From the NCBI GenBank assembly GCA_964016875.1, contig OZ024730.1:31101295-31165294 (forward strand): a stretch of DNA of 64,000 nt. The letters are read 5' to 3'. The notes under the pieces are model-generated. The model did no database searches. It was not told the DNA's origin and saw only the letters and a program-made list of their open reading frames with translations. The translations under genes and the position numbers were made by a program. This document shows, in pieces, positions 24,569 through 35,909 of the stretch (position 1 is the stretch's first letter; each line of letters starts with the position of its first letter). Origin of the DNA: Fallopia convolvulus (lineage: Eukaryota > Streptophyta > Magnoliopsida > Caryophyllales > Polygonaceae).

Positions 24569-25760
24569 CTATGACCGCGGTTTCTGTGGCTGGCGCGACT
24601 CCATGATTCTAGAGGTCGTCCGTGACTGCAGTTTCGCTTGCCATGCTCGCGGCTCTGATCGGTAGCCGGAGAACTCAGTAAAGAAATTCGCCAACACTAG
24701 TCCCTTTATGTCGGTTCGAGGGACATACCCGATGTCATATTTCCCCAACTCCACATCCCATTTTACTTTCCGTCTTGCGAGATCCAAGCCTGTGAGGAGT
24801 GCTGGAATAGAATAGGTCGTAATGACTTGGTTTGGGTGCTCCTGAAAATAACGGTTGAGCTTGTGAGATGCGGTGACTAAAGCTAGAAGCAATTGCTCCA
24901 GAGGTGACTATCTTGTTTCAGCGTCGATCAACGTCTTGTTGGTGTAGTAGACCGGTCTTTGATTTCTGTTTTGCTTCTTAATCAAGACGGTGCTGAGCGC
25001 TCGAGGGGACATGGCTAGTTAAAGCTTCAAGGTGTCTCCTTTGTCAAGCACAGTGAAGATTGGAGGAGACTGCAAATACGCTTTCAACTTTTAAAAATCA
25101 TCTTCACATTCTTGATTCTATTCCAACGAGGGACCCTTCTTTAATGCTTTGAAGAACGATTGACACTTATCCGAAGACAAGATAATGAATCGGTTGCGGG
25201 ATGCAACCATCCTGTCAACGTTTGCACCTCCTTGATGGTCCTCCGACTTGCAATGGCGTCTAGGGCTCGAATCTTATCGGGGGTGTCCTAGGAACTTGCC
25301 CGAACCAATTGCGAATGCGCATTTCACGGTGTTGAGCCTTAGTCGGGGACGCTCCAAGGATGTCGAAAACATCCTGCAAGTGATCTAGATGAGAGTACGC
25401 CATCCTACTCTTGACCACCATGTCGTCGATGTATTCCTCGACGGTATTCCCGATTTCAAACTAAAAGGCATCACCTTGTAATAGAAAATCCCTTATGGTG
25501 TGATGAATGCAGTCTTCTGTTGATCATCTTCATGCATTGGGATTTGATTGTATCCCCGATATACATCTAGAAAGCTCATCCGCTCGTGGCCCGTTGTAGA
25601 ATCCACTAGCTTGTCGATTTTTGGAAGCGGAAACAAGTCCTTTTGACATGCTTTGTTGAGATCGGTAAAGTCCACGCAGACTCTCCAATCTCATGTCTTT
25701 TTCTTGACTACAACGGTGTTTTCCAGCCAAGTCGGGTACAACACCTCTCGAATCGCGTCG
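24569..25760 (-). pseudogene. Tat-1 reverse transcriptase and RNase H
   Basis: On the minus strand, RT motifs appear as VDFTDLNKACQKDLFPLPKI and FLDVYRGYNQIPMHEDDQQ. Further down is the RNase H-connection region with RRKVKWDVELGKYDIGYVPR, then GLVLANFFTEFS. These are hallmarks of the Tat lineage. Several stops and frameshifts between 24900 and 25490 break the frame. Confidence 0.85.
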
Positions 25761-26022
25761 GCTTCTTGCAATTTCTGTATTTAAGTGATCACAAATTCAA
25801 TATACTATATAGAGGAACGTCTTGCTCGTTGTATGATTGGCTTTATGTCCGGGAGAACGTTTAGCATGTGGCAAGAAAGTTACGGGTCTATTCCAAGCAT
25901 GTCGTATAGGCTCCATGTGAAGACGTCACGATTGTTTCGCAGTAGATGCGTGATGGTTGAAAGTTCATCATCTGAAAGATTTCCCTCAACAAAGGATTTC
26001 TTTCCGAGCTCGTCCTCTTCAA
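25761..26022 (-). pseudogene. Tat-1 polyprotein, degenerate part before RT
   Basis: Minus-strand residues here (for example around LEEDELGKKSFVEG) continue upstream of the RT but hold stops. The aspartic protease is expected near here; I cannot point to its active site. Confidence 0.4.
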
Positions 26023-27045
26023 GTGCGGAGCCAGAACTCAAGTATTGAAGGGGCCAATTTTTTCCCTATTATCAATTAAAAATACAAGTTACATTATAAG
26101 AACATAAATTACTAAAATTGAACTCTACACTCTTTCAAAGAAGCAAAGTCATTAAGTATAGACTCAGAATCAATGTTTTTAGAATTCAATCAAAATCATA
26201 TTAACTAACTACCGGTTTTAGCCTAAAAATGATATCATCAATTAGACTTTAAAAAAGATTAACTAACAATTAACAACCGCACTTTAGCCTAAAAATTCAA
26301 AAATCAGAATTGTTCATGGAAAAGTAAATCAGATTATCAATTAGAATTTAGACTTGTTCATGTAAATCAAATCTAGAAAGCAGGATCAATACTTGTTCAA
26401 CCAAAACATTAAACAATTAGATAATTACTTAATTACACTTAAAAATTCAACGAGAATCAAGCTAAAAATTCAATCAAAATTCAATCCAAGTAAATTCAGT
26501 CTCGGCTGGGCTAAGTAATTGTATTACAAGATTGAAGAACAATACAAGATTTAAAGAAGAACCTCATTCAGTACACTAATTCCGCTGATTGGCAGGAATG
26601 GAAGATTGTGAAGACGAATGGCGTTCTGACTTCCCACTTTCGACTGTGTCTGCGTGACTTTGGTGACTCTCCAACTCTGACACCAATAAAAGGCAAAAGC
26701 AACCGACTCTGAACTCCGTACTCCACCGACTCTGAGAGTTCGAGAAGCAAGAACGCCATTGGGCTGCCCATAACAGAATGAACGATTACAAGAACAAGGG
26801 GTTGGTGAAGTGACTTGGTGTTGTTGAGTTCCCATTTAAAATTTAATACTAGATTTATAAACTTTAATTTCTGATAAAAAACGAAGAGACGGATTGGAGC
26901 TATTGACTCATTGATTTTGGCTTAATAGCGACGTTGTTCTAGATGAAGAGATAGAAGAATTTCTCCATCGGAACTCTCATTTTCCAAGAAATTATTGCTC
27001 TATTAATTTTTTTTAGGCGTGGGGCATGGCCCCCACCCGCTCCAA
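26023..27045. mobile_element. Probable nested AT-rich insertion in Tat-1
   Basis: A block of about 1 kb is much more AT-rich than the surrounding element and has no retroelement coding. It begins near TGCGGAGCCAGAACTC and ends near GGCCCCCACCCGCTCCA. GGAGCCAG-type ends are common in plant hAT elements, but I could not find a target duplication, so the borders and class are uncertain. Confidence 0.3.
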
Positions 27046-27698
27046 CATGGCTTCTCCCTTGGTCCTCTCCTACGAGAATCTCTTGTAGTTCATCAATAGA
27101 CTTCTCACATGGCACTAAGCCTATGCCGCTCAGATCTTTCGGCCAAACTCGACGCTGAGAACTCTATGAGTCCTCAGGCTCAGGAAGACCATGATCGCGG
27201 TTTTGCAAGCCGCAATCGCTTGATAACTGAGGTTGTGTTCTAGAGAACCATGATTGCGGTTTTACGAGACACGATCGTCTAGACGATCGTGCTCTATTTC
27301 GGGAGAGTCGTGGTCGCTGTTTCACGAGCCGCAGCCGATCTTGCAATTGATTTTGAGCATCGCACGCTATCGATCAGGCAAATTCCGGCCATCTATGCCT
27401 ATGCAATTCTTGGTGTCGGCCCAGTAAGTCGATGGCTTCCCTCTGCTCGGGCTTCGTTGCTTTGGTGGTGGTTGATCGCTGATATACGATTGATGATCAA
27501 GCTTTCGACTTTTGGTTATCGAGCACGCACCCGAACCCAACTCATGGATCGGTACTAGCTGTGATCGCGACAACAATCAGCGACCACGACCCTGCCTAGG
27601 GTCTGCGTGGACCACAAGGATGTGATCTTTTGTTTCTCTTCTCACCCTAGCAATTTGTTTGTGGATTTGAATCTTCGTTCCTCACAAATAGCACCAAC
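27046..27698 (-). pseudogene. Tat-1 5' region with dispersed ATCGCGG motifs
   Basis: Lies next to the 5' LTR. Minus-strand reading frames are short. It contains several paired ATCGCGG/CCGCAATCG words (27193, 27210, 27252, 27312, 27329, 27563). A primer-binding site should be just inside 27698 (minus GTTGGTGCTATTTG), but the tRNA is not identified. Confidence 0.45.
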
Positions 27699-28191
27699 TA
27701 TTAGTACATAAGAGTTCACCTTTATGCCCTAAGAAATACTCCTCTTAATTCACCTCTTCACCTTCGGTTCCAAGCTTCTTCAACCTAGAACTTGCAAAAA
27801 ATTGGACAAATGGGGGTGGGGTCCCCCTAATCCACCTCCGATGCCTAAGTCAAAAGAGTAGTTTGTCGATTGAACATCAAGGTAAAAGTAAGACTTGCGA
27901 GTGAGTTCATCGACTTCTTAATATGCTTACTGTACATGGCGATCCCATGTATTTATATTGGAGGAAGGGGAGTAGGGGGCCGAAAATCCTCCCCTAGGGT
28001 CGGCTGAGATGCCTTGTCACCCAAGCAAGCGATATCTTGCTCCCTAATCCATGCAAAATTTTTATCTTTCATCTAAGATAGGCTCCCCCATCATAATGAT
28101 AAGAAAAGCTACAATTCAATAAGGAACATAGTAAAGATTGTTGAGAAAATACTTATAAAAAATATTTTTTTTTATTATTTACTTGCTCACA
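27699..28191 (-). repeat. Tat-1 5' LTR
   Basis: 493 bp, matching the LTR at 17836-18323 with scattered substitutions and small indels. A TATA-like minus-strand CCAATATAAATACA at about 27946-27959 is a candidate promoter. The divergence of the pair points to an old insertion. Confidence 0.85.
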
Positions 28192-28743
28192 CAAACCAAT
28201 GTGCATGAATGTGTATCAAAACTATGTGCATCATTTAGGTATATGCATCAAAACTATGTGTGCATCTATATGTATGCGCATCAAAATAATTAAAAGGTGT
28301 ACCAATTTGTGTCTGTGCATCAAACTAACTAAATGTGCATCAAAAATTAATCGTAGGCAAAACTTTATGTACATCGAAATCCATGCACATAATAAAATGT
28401 TCAGAAAAACCAAAAAGTTCAAAATCAATACACATTATATATTACAAAGTAGCAACATTTTAGGCCTATTTTGATGTATATAATTTCAGTTTTCATGTAC
28501 ATCCTAAACAAAACCTATGCACAAGCTACACGCGTCTTCCAAAACGGATTTTTGAAAAATACTTGAATAATTCCGAAAAAAATACATCTTTCTTGTTTTC
28601 CTTCTCTTTAATGAATGTCTAATCTAGGGAACTGATTTTTTTTAAGGAACATACCAGATTTATTCTCATTTCTTATATAACCGCCCCTTCTTACGTGATC
28701 TTCCCAATTAAGACTGTTGTTTTAGGAAACTATAATCCTAAAA

Positions 28744-28745
<2 letters not shown>
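28192..28745. repeat. TGCATCAAAA repeat array, right part
   Basis: GTGCATCAAAA, GTATCAAAACTATGTGC and similar words recur at 28200-28400, continuing the array seen left of Tat-1. From 28500 on, AT-rich sequence with no recognised content. Confidence 0.5.

Positions 28746-28791
<46 letters not shown>
28746..28791. repeat. (TA)n microsatellite
   Basis: About 23 uninterrupted TA units. Confidence 0.95.
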
Positions 28792-28793
<2 letters not shown>

Positions 28794-28979
28794 CCTATAA
28801 AAAATTCTATGCAAGCCAAAATAAATACATTTGAGATTTAGTCTTTTTATTTTAAGGCTCTTAGGCTGACGATTTGCTTGGTTACCGAAAAATACCCATA
28901 TTTTCAAGAATGTTTCGTCAAAAATTATTTTATAAAAATTTCAACTCAAATTGTAAAGGAAACAAATCATCTTATTCTA

Positions 28980-30184
28980 ATTTTAAGAAGAAACAAGAGA
29001 AAAAAAAGTTCTAGAGAGAGGTGAGAGCCCCTCTCACTAGAACTTGTATGGGTTTTTTTGGCCGAGAAAGCCTCCGTTCATCGGCTAAGAAAGCCGTCAT
29101 TGCCTCTGATCTTGACAATTAATGAATTCAATCTGTTTCAGAAAGCGATTTGAGTTGTTTTTCTTATTTGAACATCTCTCTCTAGATTTTCCTTTGGTCT
29201 CCGGTTAAGAAAGTCGACTATTCAAATGATCTTTGGTTCGAGCTATAAGAAATTGACTAATTTCAACATTATATTTCTAGAGGATAGTACATGTGATGAT
29301 AGGCCCGATCCTTGGGTGTTTATTCAAATTCATGTCGTTCATGTCGGTTTCTAGTTTATCTCGATTGAAGGCTCATAAACTTCTTGAAATTGGCTTTCTC
29401 TTGAATTTGTCTGGGTGAGACTGAGACTCGTTCATGTTGCTTGCGTCTTGGACTATTTTTTTGGTGTTGCTGAGCAATTGGTAAAATTTTCCGATTTGGT
29501 GGTGAAGTTCTGGGTTTTGTTCAACCTACGTGGCCAATTTTTCATCGGACTTTTTTTTCCCAAGTGGATATGCCCTGTTTGGCATTTTGTTGTTTTTGGC
29601 TATTTTGCCAATTTGTGCAATCAATCTAAGGCAATTGGAAAGCCTTCGTGGCTTTCTACGGACCTTGCATGTATTTGGGTGGTGACCTAAGTGATTTTTT
29701 TGTTGGACTTTGGTTGTTGGGCTGGGCTTTGGCCCACTAGCCCTTCTCCTTGTTTGTTTGTTGTTGTTTTTTTGTTTGCTAGAGTTCGTCTCCTTCTCCA
29801 AAGAATCAAGTTGTTCGTTTGTCTTGGTGGTCACGATTTGTACAACTTCATAATTTGGTTGTGGACTAAGTGTGGTTTTGTAGCGATTGGCGCGATCGCT
29901 AGGATGTGTTCGTGGATGTTGAAGATCCTTCATTCAAGTGAGGCAACAACAGTAGTCATTTCATTATACCTGATTTATTCGTCATGACCTGAATGCTAAA
30001 TGCATTACTCTTTAGCCTCTCACTTCCTTACTATCCTTTGGTTCTAATTCCTATTTTTCGCAAGTCATATTTCCTTATGTGTCTATTTTTTTCTGTCGGT
30101 TTTAGTCTTTTTTCGACTGCCGTTTACTCGGCCTCTCGATTGTACCAGGCCTGTCTGATAAATCGAATTCTTACATACTAAAAA
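28980..30184 (+). mobile_element. Retroposon with 16-bp target duplication
   Basis: AAATCATCTTATTCTA (28964-28979) and AAATCATCTTATACTA (30185-30200) flank a 1.2-kb segment, 15 of 16 bases identical. The segment ends in a short A-rich tail (ACATACTAAAA). This fits LINE-type target-primed insertion. It contains plus-strand reading frames rich in Phe/Leu (29415-29987) but no reverse transcriptase or endonuclease motif that I recognise. It may be a LINE fragment, a SINE-like element or a processed transcript. Confidence 0.5.
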
Positions 30185-30469
30185 AAATCATCTTATACTA
30201 GGTGAAATGTGAAATCAATGGCATAGCATATGTTAGAAAAATAATTTAGTAATTGGGTTTGGTTACCTAGGAAATACCCATATTTCCAACTTCATTTGTA
30301 AAGTAATCATCTTGTACTAGGTTTAATGTGGGTGTCCAAATGTGAGATGCTAATGGGTTTACGTCATTGGATAAAGAAATCAAAGGCACGAATCATCTTG
30401 TTTTTATTTAAATGGAAACAATTAGTCACATCAGAATTTTATCGGAATAATATGCGATTTATTGAAAAA

Positions 30470-30880
30470 TACGCTCACAAGGTGCATGCGTCCCTAATTG
30501 AGGTGTGCATATATTTGTGTATATTTGTGCTAAAACATGCATCTATTGTTTACTAGGTGTGCATCAGTTTTTAATTGAAAGTGTGCATGATTTTAACAGT
30601 TTATGTTGCAAGAAATATATGATGCATAAATTTTTGCCTACACGCGCATGAAAATTAGTATAAATGTGCATCTATTTTGTACTAGGTGTAATTATACATC
30701 ATTTTTTTAATGTGCATGGGTTAAATGTATAATGTGTGCACGTTTTTCATCAAGTCTACGTATAAGTTTTTACCTAAGGGTGCAAATAAATTAGCGTAAA
30801 TTTGCAACCATTTTGTATTAGGTATGCATATATTTTTTTTTAATTAAAATGTGCATGGATTGTTAAAAGTAAGTTTGTAC
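30470..30880. repeat. Further GTGCATnn-type degenerate repeats
   Basis: GTGCATG, GTGCATC and GTGTGCAT words with ACTAGGTGTGCAT recur about every 40-60 bp, related in wording to the arrays at 17620 and 28200. Confidence 0.45.
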
Positions 30881-30899
30881 ATGGTTTTTGAAATGCATT

Positions 30900-31620
30900 A
30901 GTGATAGACCCGCAAGTGCATGGTACTATTAAAATAATATAAATGATATTGAATCCAAGGGAGTATTCGTTCATCATAAATTTCACACAAACTAGTAATC
31001 TAGACCGTAAAAACAAGATCAAAAGTTAAAAATGACAAGTAAAGGGTTTGGATTAATTGAATAATGGAAAACTAGGATTGGGTTCACCATAATAGAAATA
31101 TGCAATGTCATGCAAATATCTCTCCGAGGTTGTAAGTAATGGTCTACAATGCTCAATTGTCCTAAACTATCTCCTCTCCTGTTTCAAGGCATAGGAAAAC
31201 AACCCTAAGCAACACAAGATCAAATATCCAAACAAACAACCATAACTATGCTAAAATGATTATGCAATTGTATGTTTTATGCACAAAAATGGGGTTAATG
31301 AATCAAAAGGTGTTATAAACACATGTTATCAAACTTACCAAGCTTAGATGTTGCTTGCCCTTAGGCAAGGATGTCTACTGAAAGATTGATATTCCAAATG
31401 AAATATAAAGGTTGTCTCCAAACCAAAAAAATACAAACATGATTTTGAAATGTCAATTCTACGATGAATGAAATCATGGAAGATAGCAAGTGATCATTCA
31501 ATAGGTTAGGCTAGTATAAAAAATTCATTGACCTTATGGGAAGAAAAATGTGACCCGCTCACTCTCATGTGTTAAATGACACGGGAGAGAGTCAGTATCA
31601 AGTCTCGTTTAACTTAGGGC
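30900..31620. repeat. Probable LTR-retrotransposon remnant
   Basis: Starts TGATAGACCCGCAAGTGCATGG, followed by GAATCCAAGGGAGTATTCG, wording usual at the edge of plant gypsy LTRs. 31340-31400 contains a GCTTGCCCTTAGGCAAG stretch comparable with the CTTGCTTGTCCTCAAGCA next to the Athila-type LTRs. No partner LTR seen. Confidence 0.35.
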
Positions 31621-31667
31621 ACAAGTAAGAAAAAAAGATTAGGTTTTTATTAATAAGAGAAAATATT

Positions 31668-31850
31668 CTAAGGTTTAGGTATCACCACAATTGTGGTGAT
31701 ACCTATACCTCAAATCATACCTTAAACCTTCAATAATATAGTAGTATAAATGAGAAGAGGAATAATTAAGTGGTGATACCTAAACCTCAAACCTTACTTC
31801 AAACCTTACACCACAATATAGTAGTATAGATGAGAAGAGGAAATATTAAT
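31668..31850. repeat. Palindrome plus two tandem ~100-bp units
   Basis: GGTATCACCACAATTGTGGT is the centre of a near-perfect palindrome of about 40 bp (31672-31712). Two downstream units begin GGTGATACCTA and each carries ATATAGTAGTATA-A/G-ATGAG. Probably a foldback MITE and its duplicate. Confidence 0.5.
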
Positions 31851-32687
31851 TTATCATATAAAAATTTTAATACTTACATCAAACCTTGAATAATCTTTGA
31901 TTGCATTCAATTGATAAGGAATTGTATATATCAAACAATTCACTACTCAACAAAATATGGTATTTGGAGTGGGGAAGAATAATCAGCGACATGTTTTTCT
32001 TTTCTTTTCAAGCCACGCTATTTTAGGGGTTTTGTCCAGCGACGACTCCAACAATGACGTCAGCAACAGACGCAACGACGATCCCACCGACGGAGCTAGT
32101 GACAGACCCAACAACGAAGCATTGATGAATTTAACGTTTTGTCTAATATAGATATAATTTGCAATGCCATTAGCGATGAACAAAATTCCCTTTTGAAACT
32201 TTGTCATGTATAATATTTTAATGGCTATAGTTGTTGCTATATTAGCGATAAACAATATACTCGTAGCTAATGTTGTCATTACTTAGCAATGGAGTTAGCA
32301 ATGGCGTCACTTTCGTTGCAAATTTGCATCGTACAAGGCAACACACCCAAATTTGTGACTTGTAATGTCACGATTGGCTAAATGCGTCACTATGTTTGTG
32401 CAAAATAGCGACAATATTGGCATTGAAATTCTATTCGCTGCAAAATTAGAGATAGAGTTTTCCATACGTCGCTAAATATGTAGCTATCAGCAACGATGTG
32501 CGCGATGAAAGTTTTTGTTGTGGCTATTAGCAATGAATCTAATAACATGTTTAATTTTGTCGTATTTATCAACGATATTTATTACGTCTTTTTACAATCC
32601 ACTAATTTTATGATTCATCGTAATGTCATGGCCAATATAGCTACAGATATGTTTCGTCGCTAATATCCGTTCTGGTCTGGATGTGAT

Positions 32688-35600
32688 ATGACCCAATTGG
32701 AGGCGACGACTAAGCTACTTAGCATAAAGTCAAAGCTAAGGATGATGGAGCACAGATACGACATGATCTCGGATTTCCGCAGACGCGTTTCACACTCAGA
32801 GACCACATTACCAGCCACGTTTTATGTTGAAAGGGTTTCCCGACAACAAATAAATTTGTAGTCAAGACCCCGCTGAGTACAGGGAGGTCAGGTTCGTCCA
32901 CGGGAATTAGAAGAATCTATGTCTAGCTACAAAGCCTAACAAAACGAAACAAAACAGTACCGAAACACTAGCAAATCACCCAAACTGAGGCTCGGCACCG
33001 ACCCACAACAGGTCGTAACCGACCACTCTTCAACACAAACGCAGGAGAAAACAAGGAACACAGGCGCTCGGCACCGACCTAACAGGGGTCGTCACCGACC
33101 TATCCGGGTACGAGAAAATTCCGAAAAACCAAATTAAAGAAGATCTAGGGCAAAGGATTCACCACAACAAGTTTATGCATGCAAACATGAATCAAAATCA
33201 ACCATAAATAATCCCATGTATGACTCTCATCATGATAAATCAAGTAAAAACCTTAACTTTCATAAAGATCTAAACTTGCAATCCTACTTGTTTCCTAAAA
33301 GTTTAACTTTCGTTTCAACGAATTATAATCCAAATTCACAACTAAATCTTTCGATTCACTCATAAACATGAACATGCTTTGACTTTCATCAAGGAATAGA
33401 TAGCAAACAAGGGGATAATGGATAGAGATTAAAAGAGATGGTTCATTCAACATTCATGCCTTAATCATGCATAACTCATCGGGTTTCACCCCAACCCTAG
33501 AAAGTAGACTACTCACGATCCAGAAAACAATCAACAGTCATAAATGAAAGAGAAGACATGATTCAAATTCAAACAAACTTCGATTCAAAAGAAAACTTAC
33601 AAACTCAAGCAAACCTCCAAGTCTCTCTAATTGTCCAAGAGCTTGGAATCAAAGAAAACTAGAAAACCAAACTTGCAACTTGTTCCGTCTCAACAAACCC
33701 TTAGAACCGTTTTTTCTCCCCCAAAATCAGCCTCCCACAAATAAAACCCTAAAAGATCCTTATATAGTGGTAGAAACAAATCTATATGGAAACTAAAATC
33801 TATCTTAAAAAGGCCCAAAAATAAAACAATTACTAAACCAAACTTAAGGCGCAAGCAATAATTCGGCAACACACGGAGTGGGTCGTCACTGACCATGGCT
33901 GGGTCGTCACCGACCCCCTGGCTGCACATAACTTCCTCATTTCTTGCTCAAAACTTGCTCCAATGCTCGGCTTTCCTTCATTGTTCTTTCTTCAATCGTT
34001 CTTGGCCTTTTAAGACGTCCTTTAGCTCCTTCTTCAAGCACTTAAACCTTGAAACCTTCACTCTTAAATCATCAAATCTTCACATGCATTGATTCTTGCT
34101 CTTCTCTCAACCTCACCACCAAACGACACTTAGCACCACCTCCTATAAAGCTTTAAAAACCGAAATTCCTCCTCCTCAACGCTTCAAAGACCTACAAAAC
34201 ATCAAACACACTTATGTAGACTCCATATCTTAAGATAATATGAAATTCCACAAGAACGACTCAAAACAACATATTAAACTTAGAAAAGACTCAATCTTAA
34301 CTAGAAAACAACCCATAAAAACTAACTAGAAAGTGCGACATCATTTTACGACACGAAAAAACTGGTCAAGTGTCTCGGGCTTCCGTACGAGGCCATTGAT
34401 TGTTGCCCAAACTCTTGCATGATATATTAGGGTGCAGATGCAGAATACGCGGCTTTCACGATATATGAGTTTCCTCGATGGAGGCAAGTTTTACTTGCGA
34501 ATAACTCCACGGTTGCAGAGGTTGTACGCATCGGTGGTGACTGCTGAGCACATGAGATGGCATGCAAAGCATGTACAAGATAAGGTGATGAGACATCCGT
34601 CAGATGCATAGGCATGGTTGCACTTCAATGTTGCATGGCCAGATTTTGCAGCAGAAACACGAAATGTGAGACTAGGCTTGTGCACTGATGGTTTCAATCC
34701 ATTTGGGACGTCCGGGCGCCAATAATCATGTTGGCCTGTGATTCTGACACCCTACAACCTTCCGCCGTCGATGTGTATGCGATAAGAGGTTATTTTTTTA
34801 CGGTTATTACTCCTGGACCGAAGAGTCCGAAGCAAAAGTTGGATGTGCACTTGCAACCAATTATAGCAAAGCTCAAGAATTTATGGCTTAATGGGGTGTG
34901 CACATACGATGCTTGGAGGAAGCAAAATTTTGTCTTGCGTGCAACTGTAATATGGACTATCAGTGACTTTCCAGCATATTCGATGTTATCAGGTATGTTG
35001 TTCTAGAGTCAGCTTATTTAGTGTTAAGTATATTATATATAATCATGCATTTATAATGAAGCCGTGAAATTTAATGTGTTGTACCAAATATATGTTTGTG
35101 TAGGCTGGAGCATTTCTGGGAAACACGCGTGTCCTTATTGCATGGAAGACACTTATGAATTTTATCTAACCCATGGACAAAAAATGTGCTGGTTCGATTG
35201 TCACTGGAGGTTTACAAATCATGATCATCGCTTCCGAAACAATAAGAACAATTTCAAGAAGGGTAGAAGGGAACGTCGTGCTCCCCCAATACTCCATGAC
35301 GGATACGAGATATTAGACCAGATTAACAATATGGGTTTAATGAAGATAATTGAAGTGGGAACCGATTAACATAATAAGACGGTTAGTAGTGGTTCGGGTT
35401 GGAAGAAGAAAAGCTTTTTCTAGGACCTACCTTATTGGCCCAGTCTGCTGGTAAGACATAATCTAGAAGTCATGCACATTGAAAAGAATTTCTTTGATAA
35501 TGTTTCCTTCACCATTCTCGATGTTCCGGGGAAGTCGAAAGACAAGTGGTCGGCTAGAAAGGATCTAAAGGAATTGTGCAAACGTCCGGAGTTGGAACCC

Positions 35601-35909
35601 GGCGAGGAGGACAATAGGTACCCAAAGGCATGCTATGCACTAGATCGTCATGAAAAACAAGTGTTTCTTGAGTGGTTGAGATCCATAAAGTTTTCGGATG
35701 ACTACGTGTCCAACTTGAGCCGCTGCATTGATTTGCACAAGCTTAGACTCTTTGGGATGAAGAGTCATGATTGTCATGTGTTCATGCAAAGGTTGATGTT
35801 TGTTGCTTTTCGAGCATTTCTTGATGACGAATTCTGGGAGCGTATTGCTAAGCTAAGTGCGTTCTTCAGGTACCTGGCGTGTTACGAGCTTAAGCCTAAG
35901 GTGGTTGTG
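32688..35909 (+). pseudogene. TNP2-type CACTA transposase, broken
   Basis: Pieces: 32688-32824 (KLLSIKSKLRMMEHRYDMIS, ending PATFY); after the solo LTR, 34344-34500 (KKLVKCLGLPYEAIDCCPNS); then MRWHAKHVQDKVMRHPSD, VRLGLCTDGFNPFGTSG, GPKSPKQKLDVHLQP, DFPAYSMLSG; a short intron near 34995-35101; HACPYCMEDTYEFYLTHGQK and WFDCHWRF; then MHIEKNFFDNV and KDLKELCKRPELEP up to ACYELKPKVVV. This order and wording match plant En/Spm TNP2 proteins. In-frame stops (after CMIY near 34428 and others) and frameshifts make it inactive. The C-terminal part is cut off by Ath-B at 35910. Confidence 0.85.
32825..34343 (-). repeat. Solo LTR, family Ath-A
   Basis: 1519 bp from TGTTGAAAGG to GACATCA with perfect 5-bp target duplication TTTTA (32820-32824 and 34344-34348). 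It shares TTAACAACAAATAAATTTG-type start and CATCA end with the Ath-B LTR, so its sense strand is minus. TATA-like CCACTATATAAGG (minus) lies near 33755-33768. Palindromes TCGGCACCGA (32992, 33068) and TCG-TAAC/TCAC-CGA (33013, 33089, 33883, 33904) are spaced 21 bp in three pairs. Confidence 0.9.

Larger units (their letters stand above)
17836..28191 (-). mobile_element. Tat-1: Tat-lineage Ty3/Gypsy retrotransposon
   Basis: Two similar LTRs (17836-18323 and 27699-28191), both running TGTGAGC to CTAA-C/T-A on the minus strand, bracket gag-, RT-, RNase H- and integrase-like remains in the order expected for the minus strand. CAAAA lies outside the left LTR and CAAAC outside the right one, a 4-of-5 target duplication. 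RT and integrase resemble the Tat/Retand group. CACTA-1 (19229-23365) and probably an AT-rich element (about 26023-27045) are nested inside. Frameshifts and stops show it is dead. Confidence 0.85.
31941..35909 (+). mobile_element. CACTA-2: decayed CACTA element, right end lost
   Basis: The left terminus CACTACTCAACAAAA (31941) fits CACTA ends. Subterminal words around TTAGCGATGAACAA and TTTCGTCGCTAAT cover 32000-32680. A broken TNP2-type transposase follows on the plus strand. A solo LTR splits it and the Athila-type element Ath-B replaces everything after 35909, so no right terminus is visible. Confidence 0.7.

Noticed and set aside
29415..29987. Overlapping plus-strand reading frames as genes
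   Set aside because: Phe/Leu-rich composition, no known motif, and they lie within a likely retroposon.
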